This document shows, piece after piece, positions 11,451 through 23,640 of a stretch of DNA of 64,000 nucleotides. The translations under genes and the position numbers were made by a program. The DNA comes from Sclerodactyla briareus (lineage: Eukaryota; Echinodermata; Holothuroidea; Dendrochirotida; Sclerodactylidae), in assembly GCA_026419785.1 (NCBI GenBank), contig JAODTK010001110.1, forward strand, positions 372,001-436,000. The letters run 5' to 3'. The notes beneath the pieces are model-generated. The model ran no database searches and was not told the origin of the DNA. It saw nothing but the letters and a program-made list of their open reading frames with translations. Position 1 is the first letter of the stretch, and each line of letters begins with the position of its first letter.

Positions 11451-11897
11451 GGTTCATTTCACTTTTTGCATTTTCCAAAGTTCAGCCAACCAGTCAGTTA
11501 AACGCGGGGGTCATACAATTTACCCGATTGTGCGATTAGTCGTGTCATTTGTTACTTCTCTATGAAGATGAATGGGAATGTTTAATGCGTGCGACCAAGC
11601 ATACTTCCGTAGTCCAAAGTACCGGCATCCTGTATTGGACTATAGTGACAAATTGAGGAGAGGGAGAAGGATTATTACCGTCCGTGCCCTCAAAGATAGG
11701 GGTCTGTTCGTTGAGAAGTAGCGGGGGCAAATATTAGTTAAACCGCCCCCACTGTAACGAAAAAAAACAACACATTATACTGTCCAGAAGTAGCCTAAGC
11801 CCAAGGCAGTTTTCTCTCAATTTATGGTAATGAAACGACCTGATGTCGTTATATGGGACTGGCGCGGAATGGAATGATAGAGGTTCATAAAGGCAAG

Positions 11898-12085
11898 TCA
11901 GTCAAAAATATTTAAAAGTCATTATGATGCGCATGAAAATCATGCCAATCAAACTTTGTTTCATGTTCATAGCATGTTCGGTTTATAAAATTTACAATTT
12001 ATTTTGAAATCCATCAAATTTATCACTGCAAAGTTGGCAATTTTGCAAATGGGCCAACATTGATGACGTTCATATTACCTTTTTG
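11898..12085. mobile_element. Single-arm relative of the large foldback element
   Basis: CAGTCAAAAATATTTAAAA, TTGTTTCATGTTCATAGCAT, TTTATCACTG and TTGGCAATTTTGCAA match, in order, the complement of the right arm of the element at 7,000-7,440. The other arm is absent, so this is a truncated or deleted copy. Confidence 0.6.
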
Positions 12086-12147
12086 AAGAAAGGCCATAGA
12101 CATAGATAGACTGAGGCAAGCTCTGTATTTGCAGCCCATGAACGCGG

Positions 12148-12363
12148 GTGATGCTGGGGAAATGCACGAGAAAGATTGAAGCCTATGAGCAAGTGCGATG
12201 GGACTTGGTACGTTGGCAAGACGGTCAATTTATCATCGTCATTTCGGGCAACTCGTTAAATAGAAAATTAAATCTAGCCTTGAAAAATAGGGAACAATAC
12301 CTTAAAAAAAAGATAGTAAGGCCTTTGGAAGGCAAAACATTCAGAGTGAAAATATTAAAATGA
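12148..12363 (+). CDS. Uncharacterised 71-codon ORF
   Basis: Starts at ATGATG and ends in TGA, with Lys/Arg/Leu-rich composition (for example KNREQYLKKKIVRPLEGKTF). I recognise no family. There is no good splice acceptor upstream and no polyadenylation signal close downstream. It could be a fragment of an element ORF or a chance frame. Confidence 0.2.
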   Translation: MMLGKCTRKIEAYEQVRWDLVRWQDGQFIIVISGNSLNRKLNLALKNREQYLKKKIVRPLEGKTFRVKILK

Positions 12364-12757
12364 CAAAAACCAGGTGCGCGAGATGGGCACCCTATATACC
12401 ACAGTACGGCGATGAGTCTGAAATTTAAGTAGGCCTCACCAGCCCAAGGCGTACTGTGCAACTACGGAACTGTGCTACGCGTACGACAACTAGGTTAAAA
12501 CAGATAATCGAGAACCCGTGACTGGCGAAAACTTTTGCATTATTCGAAACAGTAAGATTGCCTAGCTGCTCAGCCAAACTGCAGGAACAAACACATGGAT
12601 AAGGAAATGCGCGGGTTGAGTTTCCGCCGGAAAGTTAGTGACAAAGCTAGGCCTATTAGTGACAATGATCATGCGGGCTGTTTACAAAATATACAGTAGG
12701 TATCGGCATAATTAGATTGATTTAAGGACAATTAGGGTGGACTGATCAAACCTTCAA

Positions 12758-13102
12758 TTGATGTTGTGTCAGTATGTAGATACACAGAGAAATGTGTTTC
12801 GAAAAATGCTTGCTCCAAACAAGGCAGAATCCTCATGCTCCAGCACCTGGCAGACCATAGTTCACATGTTAATTGCACTTGAGGAAACTGCAGCAAAAGG
12901 GTTCTTTGATGCCCCTATGTACAACATGTTGACTGTGCTGCCAAATTCTTACTATATTTTGATTGATCAAAAAAAAAGTCACTACGGTCTGTCATATGTT
13001 AGGTTAAAATCAGAATGCACTACCTGGCTAATCATAACGAAACGATCCACAGGATCAAAGGTGAGGAAAACTCTAAGCAAATGTGGCGTTCAAACACAGT
13101 GA
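12758..13102 (+). CDS. Uncharacterised 114-codon ORF
   Basis: An open plus-strand frame of 114 codons in AT-rich sequence begins at an alternative (non-ATG) codon near 12,758 and ends in TGA. The peptide has a mixed, globular-looking composition (for example WQTIVHMLIALEETAAKGFF), with several Met and Cys residues. No domain is recognised. An A9 homopolymer near 12,969 makes the frame unreliable beyond that point. The flanks resemble UTR or intron rather than repeats. Confidence 0.25.
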   Translation: MMLCQYVDTQRNVFRKMLAPNKAESSCSSTWQTIVHMLIALEETAAKGFFDAPMYNMLTVLPNSYYILIDQKKSHYGLSYVRLKSECTTWLIITKRSTGSKVRKTLSKCGVQTQ

Positions 13103-14905
13103 ATCACAAGGTCATAGCCGTTTCAATATGTCTAAATTCAGCACATGAACAGATTCTCGCTTGAATGTAGATGTTATATTCGAGCAGAACACCCTTTTTT
13201 CACTCATGCCATATAGATAATTTATATATATAGTACTTGTAGATTTTATTTTCAAGAATATATTAATACTAGCTAGTTAGTCAGTAATAAATAGGTATGA
13301 ACTTAGGAATCTTGGTATGTAGATGGATATGGTTGATAGTATCTTTTTCAGAGAACATTGATCCCTGTAGGCCTTTGTGTTATATGTTACTGTGATCTGT
13401 GTATATGTAGAGGCACCTTTGTTTTTCTCTTTAAGGGAAATGACCATTCCCTTTTTGGCATTCAGTAAACTATTAAGAAAAAGGGCTTTTTGCTCTAGGG
13501 GAAAATTATTAATTTCCGAAAGAACCTGCAAAATTATCAATAGGATTTGTTGATGAAAAATCCAAGATATTATTTTTAACCTCTACTAGTCCCACCTCAA
13601 CATCCATTGTTGCAAATTAATATTACTAGACTTAACCTCTAATTTCTCCCTAGGTAATTTCCACTGTATTAATTCTGCGTGGAATGTCCACCATATAGGT
13701 CTAGTGTGGCTATTATGTCACTGTACCACTCACTATGCTAATACTATTTTGTTAATATGTATAACATGCAGTATTGTATAGTTATATCGCATCTCTGAGA
13801 AAGATGTTAAATACACTGAACCAGGAATCCCAACAGTGTAATTTTATTTGCATTCCTGTATTTTACAATCCAAGAAAGTGTGTATCAATAGCTACACTCA
13901 ACCTAATATAAAAAGGATCACTCACAGGCTGAAAACGCAGTCATCCCTGTGGTTTTCTAGAGGCCTTTGACTCCCAGCATGCTCAAAGTTCCTAGAAATT
14001 GCGGGAGATGCTTCAATAGTCAGAACAAAGTTGGTAGAGGTAAATTCACATTTTACTGACTGATCATTGATCAAAGGAGTAAGAGAGGCGCAAGATAGAC
14101 CTAACTAAGAAGTGCTGAACCAGTTCAGCCTTTACAGGCCCACATGCTTAACCCACTCTGCTTCCAGTTTTTGATAGATCAATGTTGGGGATTTTTGGGC
14201 ATGTTATAGCCTATACTCCCCTGCAGCCTTGGCAAACCCTTTCATTAGACTGATTATGTCCCTATAGAGGCGGACAACTTGAGACAAGCGCGTCATGAAA
14301 AACAATGCATTGTTTGATCGTCGAGTCTAGGGCAGCAAAATGTTGTACGTGGCTGGCTAGCATTTCAACGAAAACCATACTTTAAGAATCCCATCAGGCC
14401 GGTCCCACTTAGATAATGCCCACCCAGCTAATTTAGTCCTCCACCCCCCCCCCCCCCCCCCCCAAATGACCTGACAAAGAAATGAAATGAGAATATATAG
14501 CATCATCATTTACATGACCATTGCCTGTACACTATAGAATTTATGGTTTTTACTAGATGTTGACTCACAATTTTTTTGTTGCAGCCAATAAACTTACTGA
14601 ATTACAATCAATTGTTAAATCTTCCCCAATTTACTTTCGAATGATTTAGCTTCTGAGTTATATTCGCTGCTGAAATTAGGTGCAGCATCCAGGTCTGCAC
14701 CCTTGCTGGGCCTTGGAGAGGATTGATCCTCTGCTCGGCAAGTATAACCATTTGAAGAAAAAATCAGGCACTATGCTGGCCCGGTGTGAAGGATTGGTGT
14801 GCCTAAAAGAACTTAGACCTCCAGCAGGAAGACCAAAGACTGAATGAACCTGAAAACCTCCAAAACATAGACCCCTAAAAGGTAGTATAAAGACAGAAGA
14901 TCCTC
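13103..14905. other. Mostly unique sequence, UTR- or intron-like
   Basis: This part is free of recognisable repeats except a run of 20 C residues at 14,444-14,463. No gene can be supported. It looks like intron or untranslated sequence; that is inference from composition only. Confidence 0.45.
14444..14463 (+). repeat. Poly-C run
   Basis: Twenty C residues. Both this length and the G/C homopolymer lengths elsewhere in the window are prone to assembly error. Confidence 0.9.
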
Positions 14906-15169
14906 ATGAGCCGCGGCGGCACCATGCATTTGCCCGATGGAGCCTGGTCAGAGTTCCTGCAGCACCTGAAGCCTGACACTAACCTCCACTATGATGGGCA
15001 CTGCCCCCTGCATGACCATCAACAGCATTTTTGGCCTGTTAATTTTCCATGTCCCACAACTTTCATTTCACTTCTACATGTGGTTTTATGTACCTCATTA
15101 GCAATTCATGAAATGGATGGGTGTCGCAGTCTCTGTAAGCGACCTCCTTTCCGGCACCACAGCCAGTAA
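14906..15169 (+). CDS. GC-rich ORF, possible exon
   Basis: ATG-initiated frame of 87 codons whose first 45 codons are markedly GC-rich in an AT-rich neighbourhood, reading MSRGGTMHLPDGAWSEFLQ and then a His-rich stretch. The second half reverts to AT-rich, lower-complexity sequence, so an exon boundary near 15,035 is likely if this is coding. No strong donor is visible and no family is recognised. Confidence 0.25.
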   Translation: MSRGGTMHLPDGAWSEFLQHLKPDTNLHYDGHCPLHDHQQHFWPVNFPCPTTFISLLHVVLCTSLAIHEMDGCRSLCKRPPFRHHSQ

Positions 15170-15858
15170 TCCCTGTAGGCGCCGCTGGGGCCTCAAATTT
15201 TTTGTTTGTAGTTTTTGTTAAGGCCTTCCGTTTGGGCGCATGGAAGTAGACTAGGAAATAGCTGGGAAATTCATTGTTTTGCCACCCACTACCTATTAGC
15301 TGAGTATTAATCCGCAGTTTCAAACCAAATGGTCTATGCAATTTGCTCTGCTAAAACTATTGGTCAATCCGCTTCCGTTTGTGGTGGCAATACACATCTT
15401 CACAAGGGTCCTAGAGCGAGATTTCACTGACTTGAATATGGGTCTGTGCTAGGTAATTGGGCTACCCTAGTTGCAAAAGGAGTCTGGTCATGTCATATCA
15501 TTCACCTAGAGTTGTCGAGTAATGCCCGCCTATGTAGTTCTTCACATCGGGCAGACATCGCAAGCTACGTAGGCCTAGCGCTAAGCCTAGATGTATTCTC
15601 TAGTACGGTACGACTCTTGTTTTCATTATCAGTGTGGAAGGGGTATACACACAGATTCTACATCCTGCAAAATCTAACAGCACAATTGCGAAGAACTATT
15701 CTCAAAATCTCAGAATAATGAATTCTTTACAAGCGTCTCGGATCCCGGACCAAATGCGGTGAAATATCATCAGTAGCTAACCTCCTGCGTCGTGTCCACC
15801 AACAAGAACAGCAGAAACCCATGCGCCTATGACGTCATCCGAGTTTTTTAATATACAG

Positions 15859-16055
15859 ATCTTCGTGTGAGCTGGCTTCGATTTCCCACATCTTTAATAC
15901 TCTTCGTCTGGCTGTTACTTTTTGTAATGAACGCCCCCGTTTTCTCGGCTGATTTTTCTTCATGGGTCACGGTGTTGATTGGATATGTACGGTTAGAACG
16001 AGTCGAAAATCATACTTCCAACTTCACCTCGTCAGCAGAGTCTATCTGTTTGTGA
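15859..16055 (+). CDS. Candidate exon with signal-peptide-like segment
   Basis: Preceded by GTTTTTTAATATACAG, a good acceptor ending at 15,858. The frame enters in phase, has no internal ATG until codon 22, and carries a hydrophobic core (LILFVWLLLFVMNAPVFSA) followed by two N-glycosylation sequons (NHT and NFT), ending in TGA. This resembles a signal or anchor helix followed by a short extracellular tail. No donor is seen; the frame ends by a stop, so this could be a last exon or a chance hydrophobic frame. Confidence 0.25.
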
Positions 16056-16534
16056 GTTGTTTCGATATGACTACTTTCGCAACCAAGTTGAATAGAACGT
16101 TACAAAGCTGAATGCACTTGAGCACTTGGACTCGGCGTGATTCCTACCTAATTTGCTCGAGAGCATGGTATGCGCCAATTGCACAATACGAAACCTACAC
16201 ATGTGTGGGTACAACGCCTTGCAAGAAACTCGTCACAGACCCTCTCAGTGATCTCAGACCGAAAACCTGGAGGGTTTAAGAGAAGAATAAGAATAAACCT
16301 CAAATATTGCCTTTTTCTTATTATGGATATCATGGTCAGACAGAATAAAGGACGCATCGTATGCCTAATTGTGAGAACCTCCATCATTACTTTGCACTTG
16401 TAGGTGTTGAGAAACATCTGCCCGGCGGAAGACTATTTGGTGTCGTCTACATTTCAGAAAAACAACCCAGGGGCTCAGGAATCCTCTGCCACGTACGGAA
16501 TGCCTTCTATAACTGGAACTGTAAATTGCCTTAA

Positions 16535-18125
16535 ACTCGACCTGAACCCAAAACGAGTAGGATCATCTACTCAAATAGCAACCCTTCGTGTTAAGTTTTT
16601 TTTTTTTTATCATTTGAAATGCCAGTTACATGCTCACAAATCTTCAGACTTGAACCTCACTAAAACAATATGAATCCTCTACACCACATGGTAACCCTTC
16701 GTGCCAAGTATTAGCTCTCGACATCATTTGTTGCACAGTTATTGTTCCACACTTCCCCAGCTTCCTCGACTTTTGACCTCTGTTGGCCTTCAGTGACCTT
16801 GACCAAAGCAATAGGGATCCTGTACACCATATCGTCAACCATTCGCGCAAGGTACGACTCTCCAAAGCGGTTTTGGTTTGCACAGTTTTCATGTTCACAT
16901 TTTTTGGACTTCGCCTTCATGGCAACGCCTCGTGGCCAAGTTTAAATTCTCTACATTCATTCTGTTGCACATGTGTATTTGTGTACCAGCTTTTCAGACA
17001 CTAGACTTGTGACCTCTGTTGGCCTTCAGTGACCTTGAACTTACCAAAATAATAGGGATTGTCTCCACCACACGGCACCATTCGTGGGGAGGATATGAGC
17101 TCTTCCACAGCATTTGGTTGCCCAGTTTTCATGTTGAAATGTTTTTTTTGGATTTTGCCTCTGTTTGACCCTCAAGTGAATTTGGACCTGACTCCAACCC
17201 AATAGGAGGTATTTCTCCGAATGACAGCCCCTCATGCCAAGTATGGACTCTCTACTTCATTTTTCTTGTTTCTTGCCCAGCTGTTTCAGCGAACCGCTGT
17301 TGACCACCGGGTGACATTGAACCTCACTAAAAACAAAACAAAAGGGATCATCTACATCACATGGCATGCCAAGGGTGAGCTCCTTACATCATTTGGTTTG
17401 CCTAATTGTCATGCTCACATGGTTTTTAGACTTGAAACCTCTGTTGACCTCGGCGTGACCTTGGACCTGACCTCAAACCAGTAGGGAATCATCTACTCCT
17501 CATGGCAACCCCTCATGTGAGGTATGGACTCTCTACATCTTTCGTTGCACGGTTTATTTCCCTCCCCCAGCTTCGGGCATACTTGGACCAAACTTTGACC
17601 TCCGGTGACCTTGGACCTCACCCTCTACGCCAAAACTATAGGGACCATCCGCACTGCATTGACAACCTTCCGTGCCCAAGTATGACCTCGTCTACGGGTC
17701 ATTTTCGTTGGCCCAGTAATCATGCTCACATAGTTTTCAGACTTTGACCTCTGTTGAACCCCAGGTTACCTTGGACCCCCACCCTAAAACAATAGGAATT
17801 ATCTTCACTCTCTTGACAACTCTTCATGCGCAAGTATGAGCTCTCTACATTATTCGGTTGCACAAGTTCTCAATGCTCGCAATAGGTTTTCATACTTCGA
17901 TCTCTGTTGACCTCACGTTCCAGGTGAACTTAGACTTGACTCCAAACCAGTAGTGATCAATCTACTCCAATGCCAACCCCTCGTGACAAGTATGAATTCT
18001 CCTCGCCATCATTCGTTTGCACAATATTGGTGCTCACAATCAGCTTTTGCAGACCTCTCTGTCGACCTTTGGTGACCTTAATCTGACCCCCAAACCATAA
18101 AACAAGTATGAGCTCTCTACAACCA
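16535..18125 (+). repeat. ~150-bp tandem repeat array, about ten divergent units
   Basis: Each unit contains AATAGGGATCATCTAC or a variant, then a CCCTTCGTGCCAAGTATGAG-like block, TCTCTACATCATTTGGTTGC, TTTTCATGCTCACA, CAGACTTTGACCTCTGTTGA and a TGACCTTGGACCT segment. The AATAGG block recurs near 16,557, 16,666, 16,811, 17,051, 17,201, 17,342, 17,482, 17,637, 17,791 and 17,952, mostly 140-160 bases apart. Units are diverged and carry indels. Related single units occur at 38,395-38,530 (opposite strand) and 45,005-45,105, so the unit is a dispersed family as well as an array. Short frames crossing the array are shadows. Confidence 0.85.
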
Positions 18126-18475
18126 TTCGACCATGCAAGCTCTCCCAGACCACAACCTCTTGTTGAACCTTGATGTTAACCTCAGCCTGAGTTCAGAGTA
18201 ATAACATACGGTCCCACTCTCTATCACATGTAAACCACAGGTCCAATCTGAAAACTGGATTGGATGCTTGTATTCTTTAGATATTGTTCTTAGAAGAGTG
18301 TCACATACACCCACACACACATGCCCAATGCATGACTGCACAGGTTCCTTCTGGTTCCGGCGAAGGAATACAAATGTAAGATAAGCAAAGATTGTAATCG
18401 ATCCTTCCGTCAACAGGAGAATGTCCAGCATCGGCAGCCCGTTAACATCCCTTAAGACCAACCATTGAATCCATC
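18117..18475 (-). CDS. Candidate last exon with one transmembrane helix, possibly GPCR TM7
   Basis: On the minus strand, TGTCTTTCAG (ending at 18,476) is a strong acceptor that opens a frame of 118 codons plus TAG. Near its start is a hydrophobic segment, roughly residues 15-36, reading TEGSITIFAYLTFVFLRR, followed by a basic, cytoplasmic-looking tail. A Gly, then Ile-Phe, a hydrophobic run and a terminal Arg-Arg recall the last helix of adhesion/secretin-type or methuselah-like receptors (QGxxIF pattern), with Glu in place of the usual Gln. That family suggestion is inference. The tail is unrecognised, and the 3' end abuts the 150-bp repeat array. The upstream 400 bases on this strand look intronic. 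Confidence 0.35.
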
Positions 18476-20309
18476 CTGAAAGACAATGCCAATGATACCA
18501 AGACTCTCAATCTTGTCCTCGGATTTTTATGTCAGGCTTCCCAATGAAGTCCAAAGAAATATATCAATCGGCCTCACCATTGCCGATGTTGCACAGGTAA
18601 TAACTGATAATTGACAACTCCAACAGATAACCAAACACGGACATACTTTACGAGAGAATTGTCATTTGTAACTGCCCAGTGTGATTATACACACCGTTTG
18701 TAGTGAAAGTCCAATACTAAATAATAAATGAGTGTTGGTTGATCCCTCTTGAAGGCAGGTCTTATTCCAGTCCCACAGTCCTTTTCTTTTTCGGAACTTG
18801 CTGGTATAAATAGAAAAAGTGAATCATGAATCAGTTGAGTTAGGCAGTTTCACAGCAGTGCCCCCTGGTTTGATCACAGAAAAACCGTGGTTTTTGCGAG
18901 GGTACTACCGAGTAATGAGAACTCGCTGTGTGTTCAATTGTAGTTAGGCACAGTCCACAAGCGGGGAGGAAGGGTGGGGAGGAATTCACCCAAATTATTT
19001 CAGAGCTTCTAAAATTATGTCCATGGAATTACCTAAATGTTCAATTCGACAATGATTGGATGCTTTTGGTCGCAGTTGGGAGGGTCCATCACCGACTATT
19101 TGGGGGTCTTTTCAGGAATATAGTCATAAAAATTACAAAAATAAATACACCACAATTTTGTCTACAATTCGACATATTTTTCTAAGCAGGAGTCATTTAT
19201 AAAAGATGTATTTCCGCACAGTCTGGTAGTCATCTTGGCGGCCATTTTGGAGGTGGAGGAGATCCAGCCTGTACTAAAAAACCTGATATAGCCTGGAGAA
19301 CTGTGTAGTTCCACCCAAAATAATAATGCACTTGTCATTTGTATGACGCCCCTCTATCCTGGTATGGTGAGTCATTTTGTCAGAAGTGGGTTATACTAAT
19401 CTTGTTCATTGGGGGGGGGGGACCCACCCCGAGGGGTCCCACTTTAATGAATGTCCATTGATTATGATTGATTAATGACTCACTTCCTAAGACATGCTTC
19501 GTCTAATTTTCTCACATAATCTGAGTAGAATGATTCACCCCAGAGTCAGCTTTGTGACTTGCGAGGCGCATTAATTTTTGTAAAGACGAAAAGGGGAACA
19601 TTTCAAATCGTCTTGCTGAACTGAAAATCTGAAGGCAATTAGTTTATCATATCATAAAAGTATGAGCACCGCTCTGAACGCTGCTAAGTGATATAATAAT
19701 ATTGGTTATATATGTGCTTGACACACTGAATCGCAAACATCGTATGATTAACATTGCAGTTCAGTATGTGTCGCCATCAGACAAAAAAAAAAACTACTCT
19801 GTGTGCGATAGCCATCGTTGTGGAACTATTCCCGGGGGGGGGAACATCTCCCCCGCATGGCAAAATTACATGCGAGGCGGATTCGTAATAATTACAGGGG
19901 TTCCTCTTGCTCGAACGCTACGCCCCTCTTGTCAGGGGTAGCCGGGGACCACGCTTAGTTTCCTCTGAAGCCAATAGAGCAGCTGCCATCCATGTACAGA
20001 GAAGACACTACGTTTCGAGACTCGATGAATTAACCTCCCCTCTTCATTTGCATGTCCCTCCCGATTGGACCCCTCATTTCCCAAGAGGGCACCCCTGATA
20101 ATTAAGAGTCGTCCTACCAGACCAATCTGTCGACGCGACTAGATATTGTATCAGTTAGTGGATACGTGTGGAGACAGGTGTCTATTGAGCTATTTTCCGC
20201 TTGGGGCGTCTAACCATGTTCTGTGTTCTAAGTAGATAGGCGGATCGGTAGAATCGTGCTCGAAGAACCTCTGAGACGTAATAGTTTCTATCCAGTTGGC
20301 TGGGATTCG
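18476..20309. other. Unassigned sequence with G/C homopolymers
   Basis: I see no supported gene. A G10-type run lies at 19,411-19,420 beside ACCCACCCC and could pair with it. A GC-richer segment at 19,830-20,095 is open in one frame with Arg/His/Pro-rich composition but has no splice borders or motif. Confidence 0.5.
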
Positions 20310-20640
20310 TTCTTGCATACATTCCCATTACCCAATAAGCCAGGTCTTAGTTGTAAGGTGCGCATGTTCATCTACTGACCATTCGGGGAATAGACGAGAT
20401 TCCTCCCATAGCAATATCGTCACGGCCTTTTTTAAATGTCACCACTATTTGAAAACGCAACGAATTCCTCCCAGGTTTCAAATGTTATTGTTGATAAGTA
20501 TGGGGGAATCTTTAAAGTAGTTTTGTGTTGGCAGATTTTTACTTTTCGGCAGAGGAGTTTCGAAGATCGTTTTTGCACACTTATGTTTCACTGTCCAATT
20601 GCCATTGTTCCCTCAGGACCTTGACACAATATCATTATCC
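20310..20640 (+). repeat. Dispersed repeat, copy A
   Basis: Matches the opposite strand of 55,280-55,610. Shared blocks in order are CATAGCAATATCGT, GGCCTTTTTTAAA-like, GATAAGTATGGGGG, TTTAAAGTAGTTTTGTG-like, AGGAGTTTCGA and GATCGTTTTTGCACACT-like. Several indels separate the copies. No coding function was recognised, and no terminal repeats were found. Confidence 0.6.
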
Positions 20641-21724
20641 ACTCATTAAACTGTACTCCGAACTGGCTTCCTCGCCAAAAATAATGTCGATTCATGGTAT
20701 GGTAACATGTGTGACTCTTCTTTTTTGCCATGCTTGTTGTCCGAATTCCGAGTAGAATAATAACCGCTGCATTTTCTTTCTAACGGACTGCATAATCAGC
20801 AGCGATGTGGGTCGCATGCGCCATGCAAAATCCAATGTTCAAGCAGCGCTAGTTTCTATGGAGACGCTACTCATGCTGAAAGTATATTGGATATGTCATG
20901 ATGCACTATTACACTAGAACACGCATTCAGTTTTGTGTTCGAGACAGTTGCCAACATTGGACTATGAAACACGGACTCTAGTTATAAGACCCACATGGTT
21001 TCGTTATTCAACGAGCATTCTTTTCAGTCACTTCATGTATTTTATGGGGCAATCTGGATAACACATCTTGTGACGTCATCGTAAACCCTCTGTAAGCCAT
21101 AAATCCATTTATTTTTCTCAACAAATTTGAGAGTTAGTTTTGATGTGATCGATACCAAACAGGTGCGTCGACAAGTGTTATATTACAGTGTCTCCCAAGT
21201 TTTCAGACAGTAGGCTATAAATTATCTGCTTTATTTTTTTGGCTTAAATATTACCAGCAGAATAATAGCTTCACCTTCGATGGAGACGAAGAGGGTTTTT
21301 TCTCTTTGTCTTTCGACAGACAGTATTTGCTATAGCTAAAATAATGCTACGCGGAAAACCAATACCTGAAAAGGAGTTTAGCTATTGATCCTAGTCCAAA
21401 TCAGGCTTGTATGTCGTGCCTCTAAATATCGCATTTTTCCCCTATCCAGAAACTGAGGATTTCTCCGTGACACAAATGCCCGACTAAGTTTATGGCAACT
21501 TAGAATAGAAAGATGACGGGGTGAGAACATATTGATAAATTATAAGGCACATCGGCCTATGAAATGGTGAAACGAAGAACAACGGTAGATATAAGTTCAA
21601 CGAATGCGTGTGAAATAGTGTAATGTGAGCTTACTTAGAGCCCACTTCCGAAGGGCAAGTGACTTCTATGATTCCAGTCGAAGTTGTACGCTTAATCTGC
21701 TCACAGACTAACAAATTCTCAGTG
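20641..21724. other. Unassigned sequence upstream of the 450-bp array
   Basis: No gene, RNA or repeat is recognised. Both strands carry frequent stops. Confidence 0.5.
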
Positions 21725-21813
21725 ATAGAAGAAACTATGCCACAGGCCTCCGCAATCGATAGGAAAATAGTTCAATTTATAAAAATAATTCTGTTTCAAA
21801 ACTCAATTTCCAG

Positions 21814-22063
21814 TTATCGCTGGTTCGGATGGAGAAAGATCCATGTCTGAGAGACGACAAAAGTCGGAAAATTGCTCCGTTCCACATCCACAGCGGTGCT
21901 GAATGGATTGCCTGAATATACCCACGTTCCGATCTGTTTGCCATTTTTGTCATGTTCACAAGTATGTTGCGGAAAATCCTCTGCTAATGATCGGTCTGGA
22001 CCCTTATGAAGGCCAGTAAGGGTATTGTTGGCAGCAGCTGGCGAAAAATCGGATGGGGGCGTG
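21814..22063 (+). CDS. Exon-like core of array unit 1
   Basis: Bounded by TTTCCAG on the left and GTGGTATGA on the right, where a donor GT could be used. In the frame starting two bases after the acceptor it reads IAGSDGERSMSERRQKSE before a frame break. An extra block (around 21,901-21,912, GGATTGCCTGAA) and other indels relative to the other units interrupt longer frames. Function unknown. Confidence 0.3.
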
Positions 22064-22285
22064 GTATGACGTCAGGGCAGGAAAAAAAACGATAAAATAC
22101 AATATAATACCAATACACAATACATACAATACAATACAATGCAATAGAATACAAAACCACACCCACCAATACATACAATTATTATAGATTCAAATTTTCC
22201 GTGATAAGAACAATTGCATAAGCCTCCGCAATCGGTAGAGAATAGTCAGTTATAAAAATAATATGTTTCAAATCTGATTTTCCAG

Positions 22286-22512
22286 TTATCGCTGGTTCGG
22301 ATGGAGAAAGATCCATGTCTGAGAGACGACAAAAGTCGGACATTTGCTCCGTTCCACATCGCAGAGGGGCTGAATATACCACGTTTTCCGATGTTTGCCA
22401 TTTTTGCTATGTCAACAAGTATGTTGCGAATCCTCTGTAATTGATCAGGTTGGAAACCTTAGAAGGCAGTTATTGTTGGCAGCAAGCTGGCGAAATCGAT
22501 TTGGTGGCGTGG
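22286..22512 (+). CDS. Exon-like core of array unit 2
   Basis: Same architecture as unit 1: acceptor ATTTTCCAG, the conserved GERSMSERRQKS-encoding start, and a right edge at GTGGTATGACGTCA. Several one-base losses in the middle shift the frame. Protein family not recognised. Confidence 0.3.
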
Positions 22513-22731
22513 TATGACGTCAGGCGAAAAACAATAAAATACAATATTATCAATACAATTACATACAATACAATTTACAATGCAATACAAATACAAGACC
22601 ACACAATACAATACCTACACTTATTTAGATTCAAATTTTCCGTGATAAGAACAATTTGCATAGCCTCCGCAATCGGTAGAAAATAGTCAATTTATAAAAA
22701 ATAATTATCGTGTCAAAACTCTTATTTCCAG

Positions 22732-22979
22732 TTATCGCTGTCTCGGATGGAGAAAGATCTATGTCTGAGAGACGAAAAAGTCGGACTTTGCTCGTTCCAA
22801 TCGCCAGCGGTGCTGAATATACCACGTTTCGATCTGTTTGCCCATTTGTGGTTCTATGTTCCACAAACGTATTTTGCGGAATCCTCTGCCTCATACATCG
22901 GTTCGGAGCCTAATCGAGAAGGCCGTATGTTGGCAGCAGCAGATGGCGAAAACGATGGTGGAAATAGCTTTTTGGGCGT
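22732..22979 (+). CDS. Exon-like core of array unit 3
   Basis: This is the most diverged unit: the core starts with a substitution (GCTGTCTCGG) and has extra bases before the right edge GTGCGTATGACGTCA. It is open across the whole core in one frame, but that frame starts differently from the conserved SDGERSMSERR frame of the other units. It may be functional, or the frame may be chance. Confidence 0.3.
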
Positions 22980-23193
22980 GCGTATGACGTCACGGGCAGA
23001 AGAAACAATAAAATACAGACAGTACAAGACAATATAATACATACAATATATTAAATACCACACAATACAATAAATACAATTCTATATAGATTTCAAAATT
23101 CTCCGTGATTAAGAACAATTGCATAAGCTCCGCAATCGGTAGAAAAATAGTCAATTTATAAAAAATAATTATGTTTCAAAACTCTATTTTCAG

Positions 23194-23411
23194 TTATCGC
23201 TGGTAGGATGGAGAAGAGATCTATGTCTGAGAGACGACAAAAGTCGGAAATTTGCTCCGTTCCGACATCCAGCGGTGCTGAATATACCCCCACGTTCGTT
23301 GTTGTCATTTTGGTCTATGTTCACAAGTATGTTGCGGCAATCTTCTAATAATGGTCTGGACCCTTATGCAAGCAGTATGTTGCAGGCCAGCTGGCGACAA
23401 TGATGGTGGCG
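23194..23411 (+). CDS. Exon-like core of array unit 4
   Basis: Acceptor TCTATTTTCAG is strong. The core is shorter than in the other units because of several deletions, and the TGACGTCA motif after the right edge is degraded to TAGACGCA. It is probably the least intact unit. Confidence 0.25.
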
Positions 23412-23640
23412 TGCGTAGACGCATGGAAGAAAAACAATAAAATACAATACAGGACATACATACAATACACACACACAATTACGATGCAATACAATAACCA
23501 ATACCACACAATACAAATAACATACAATTCTTTATAGATTAAAATTTTTCCGTGATACAGAAAATTGCATAAGCTCCGCAATCGGGTTAGAAAATAGTCA
23601 GTTTATAAAAAATAATATGTTTCACAACTCTTATTTTCAG

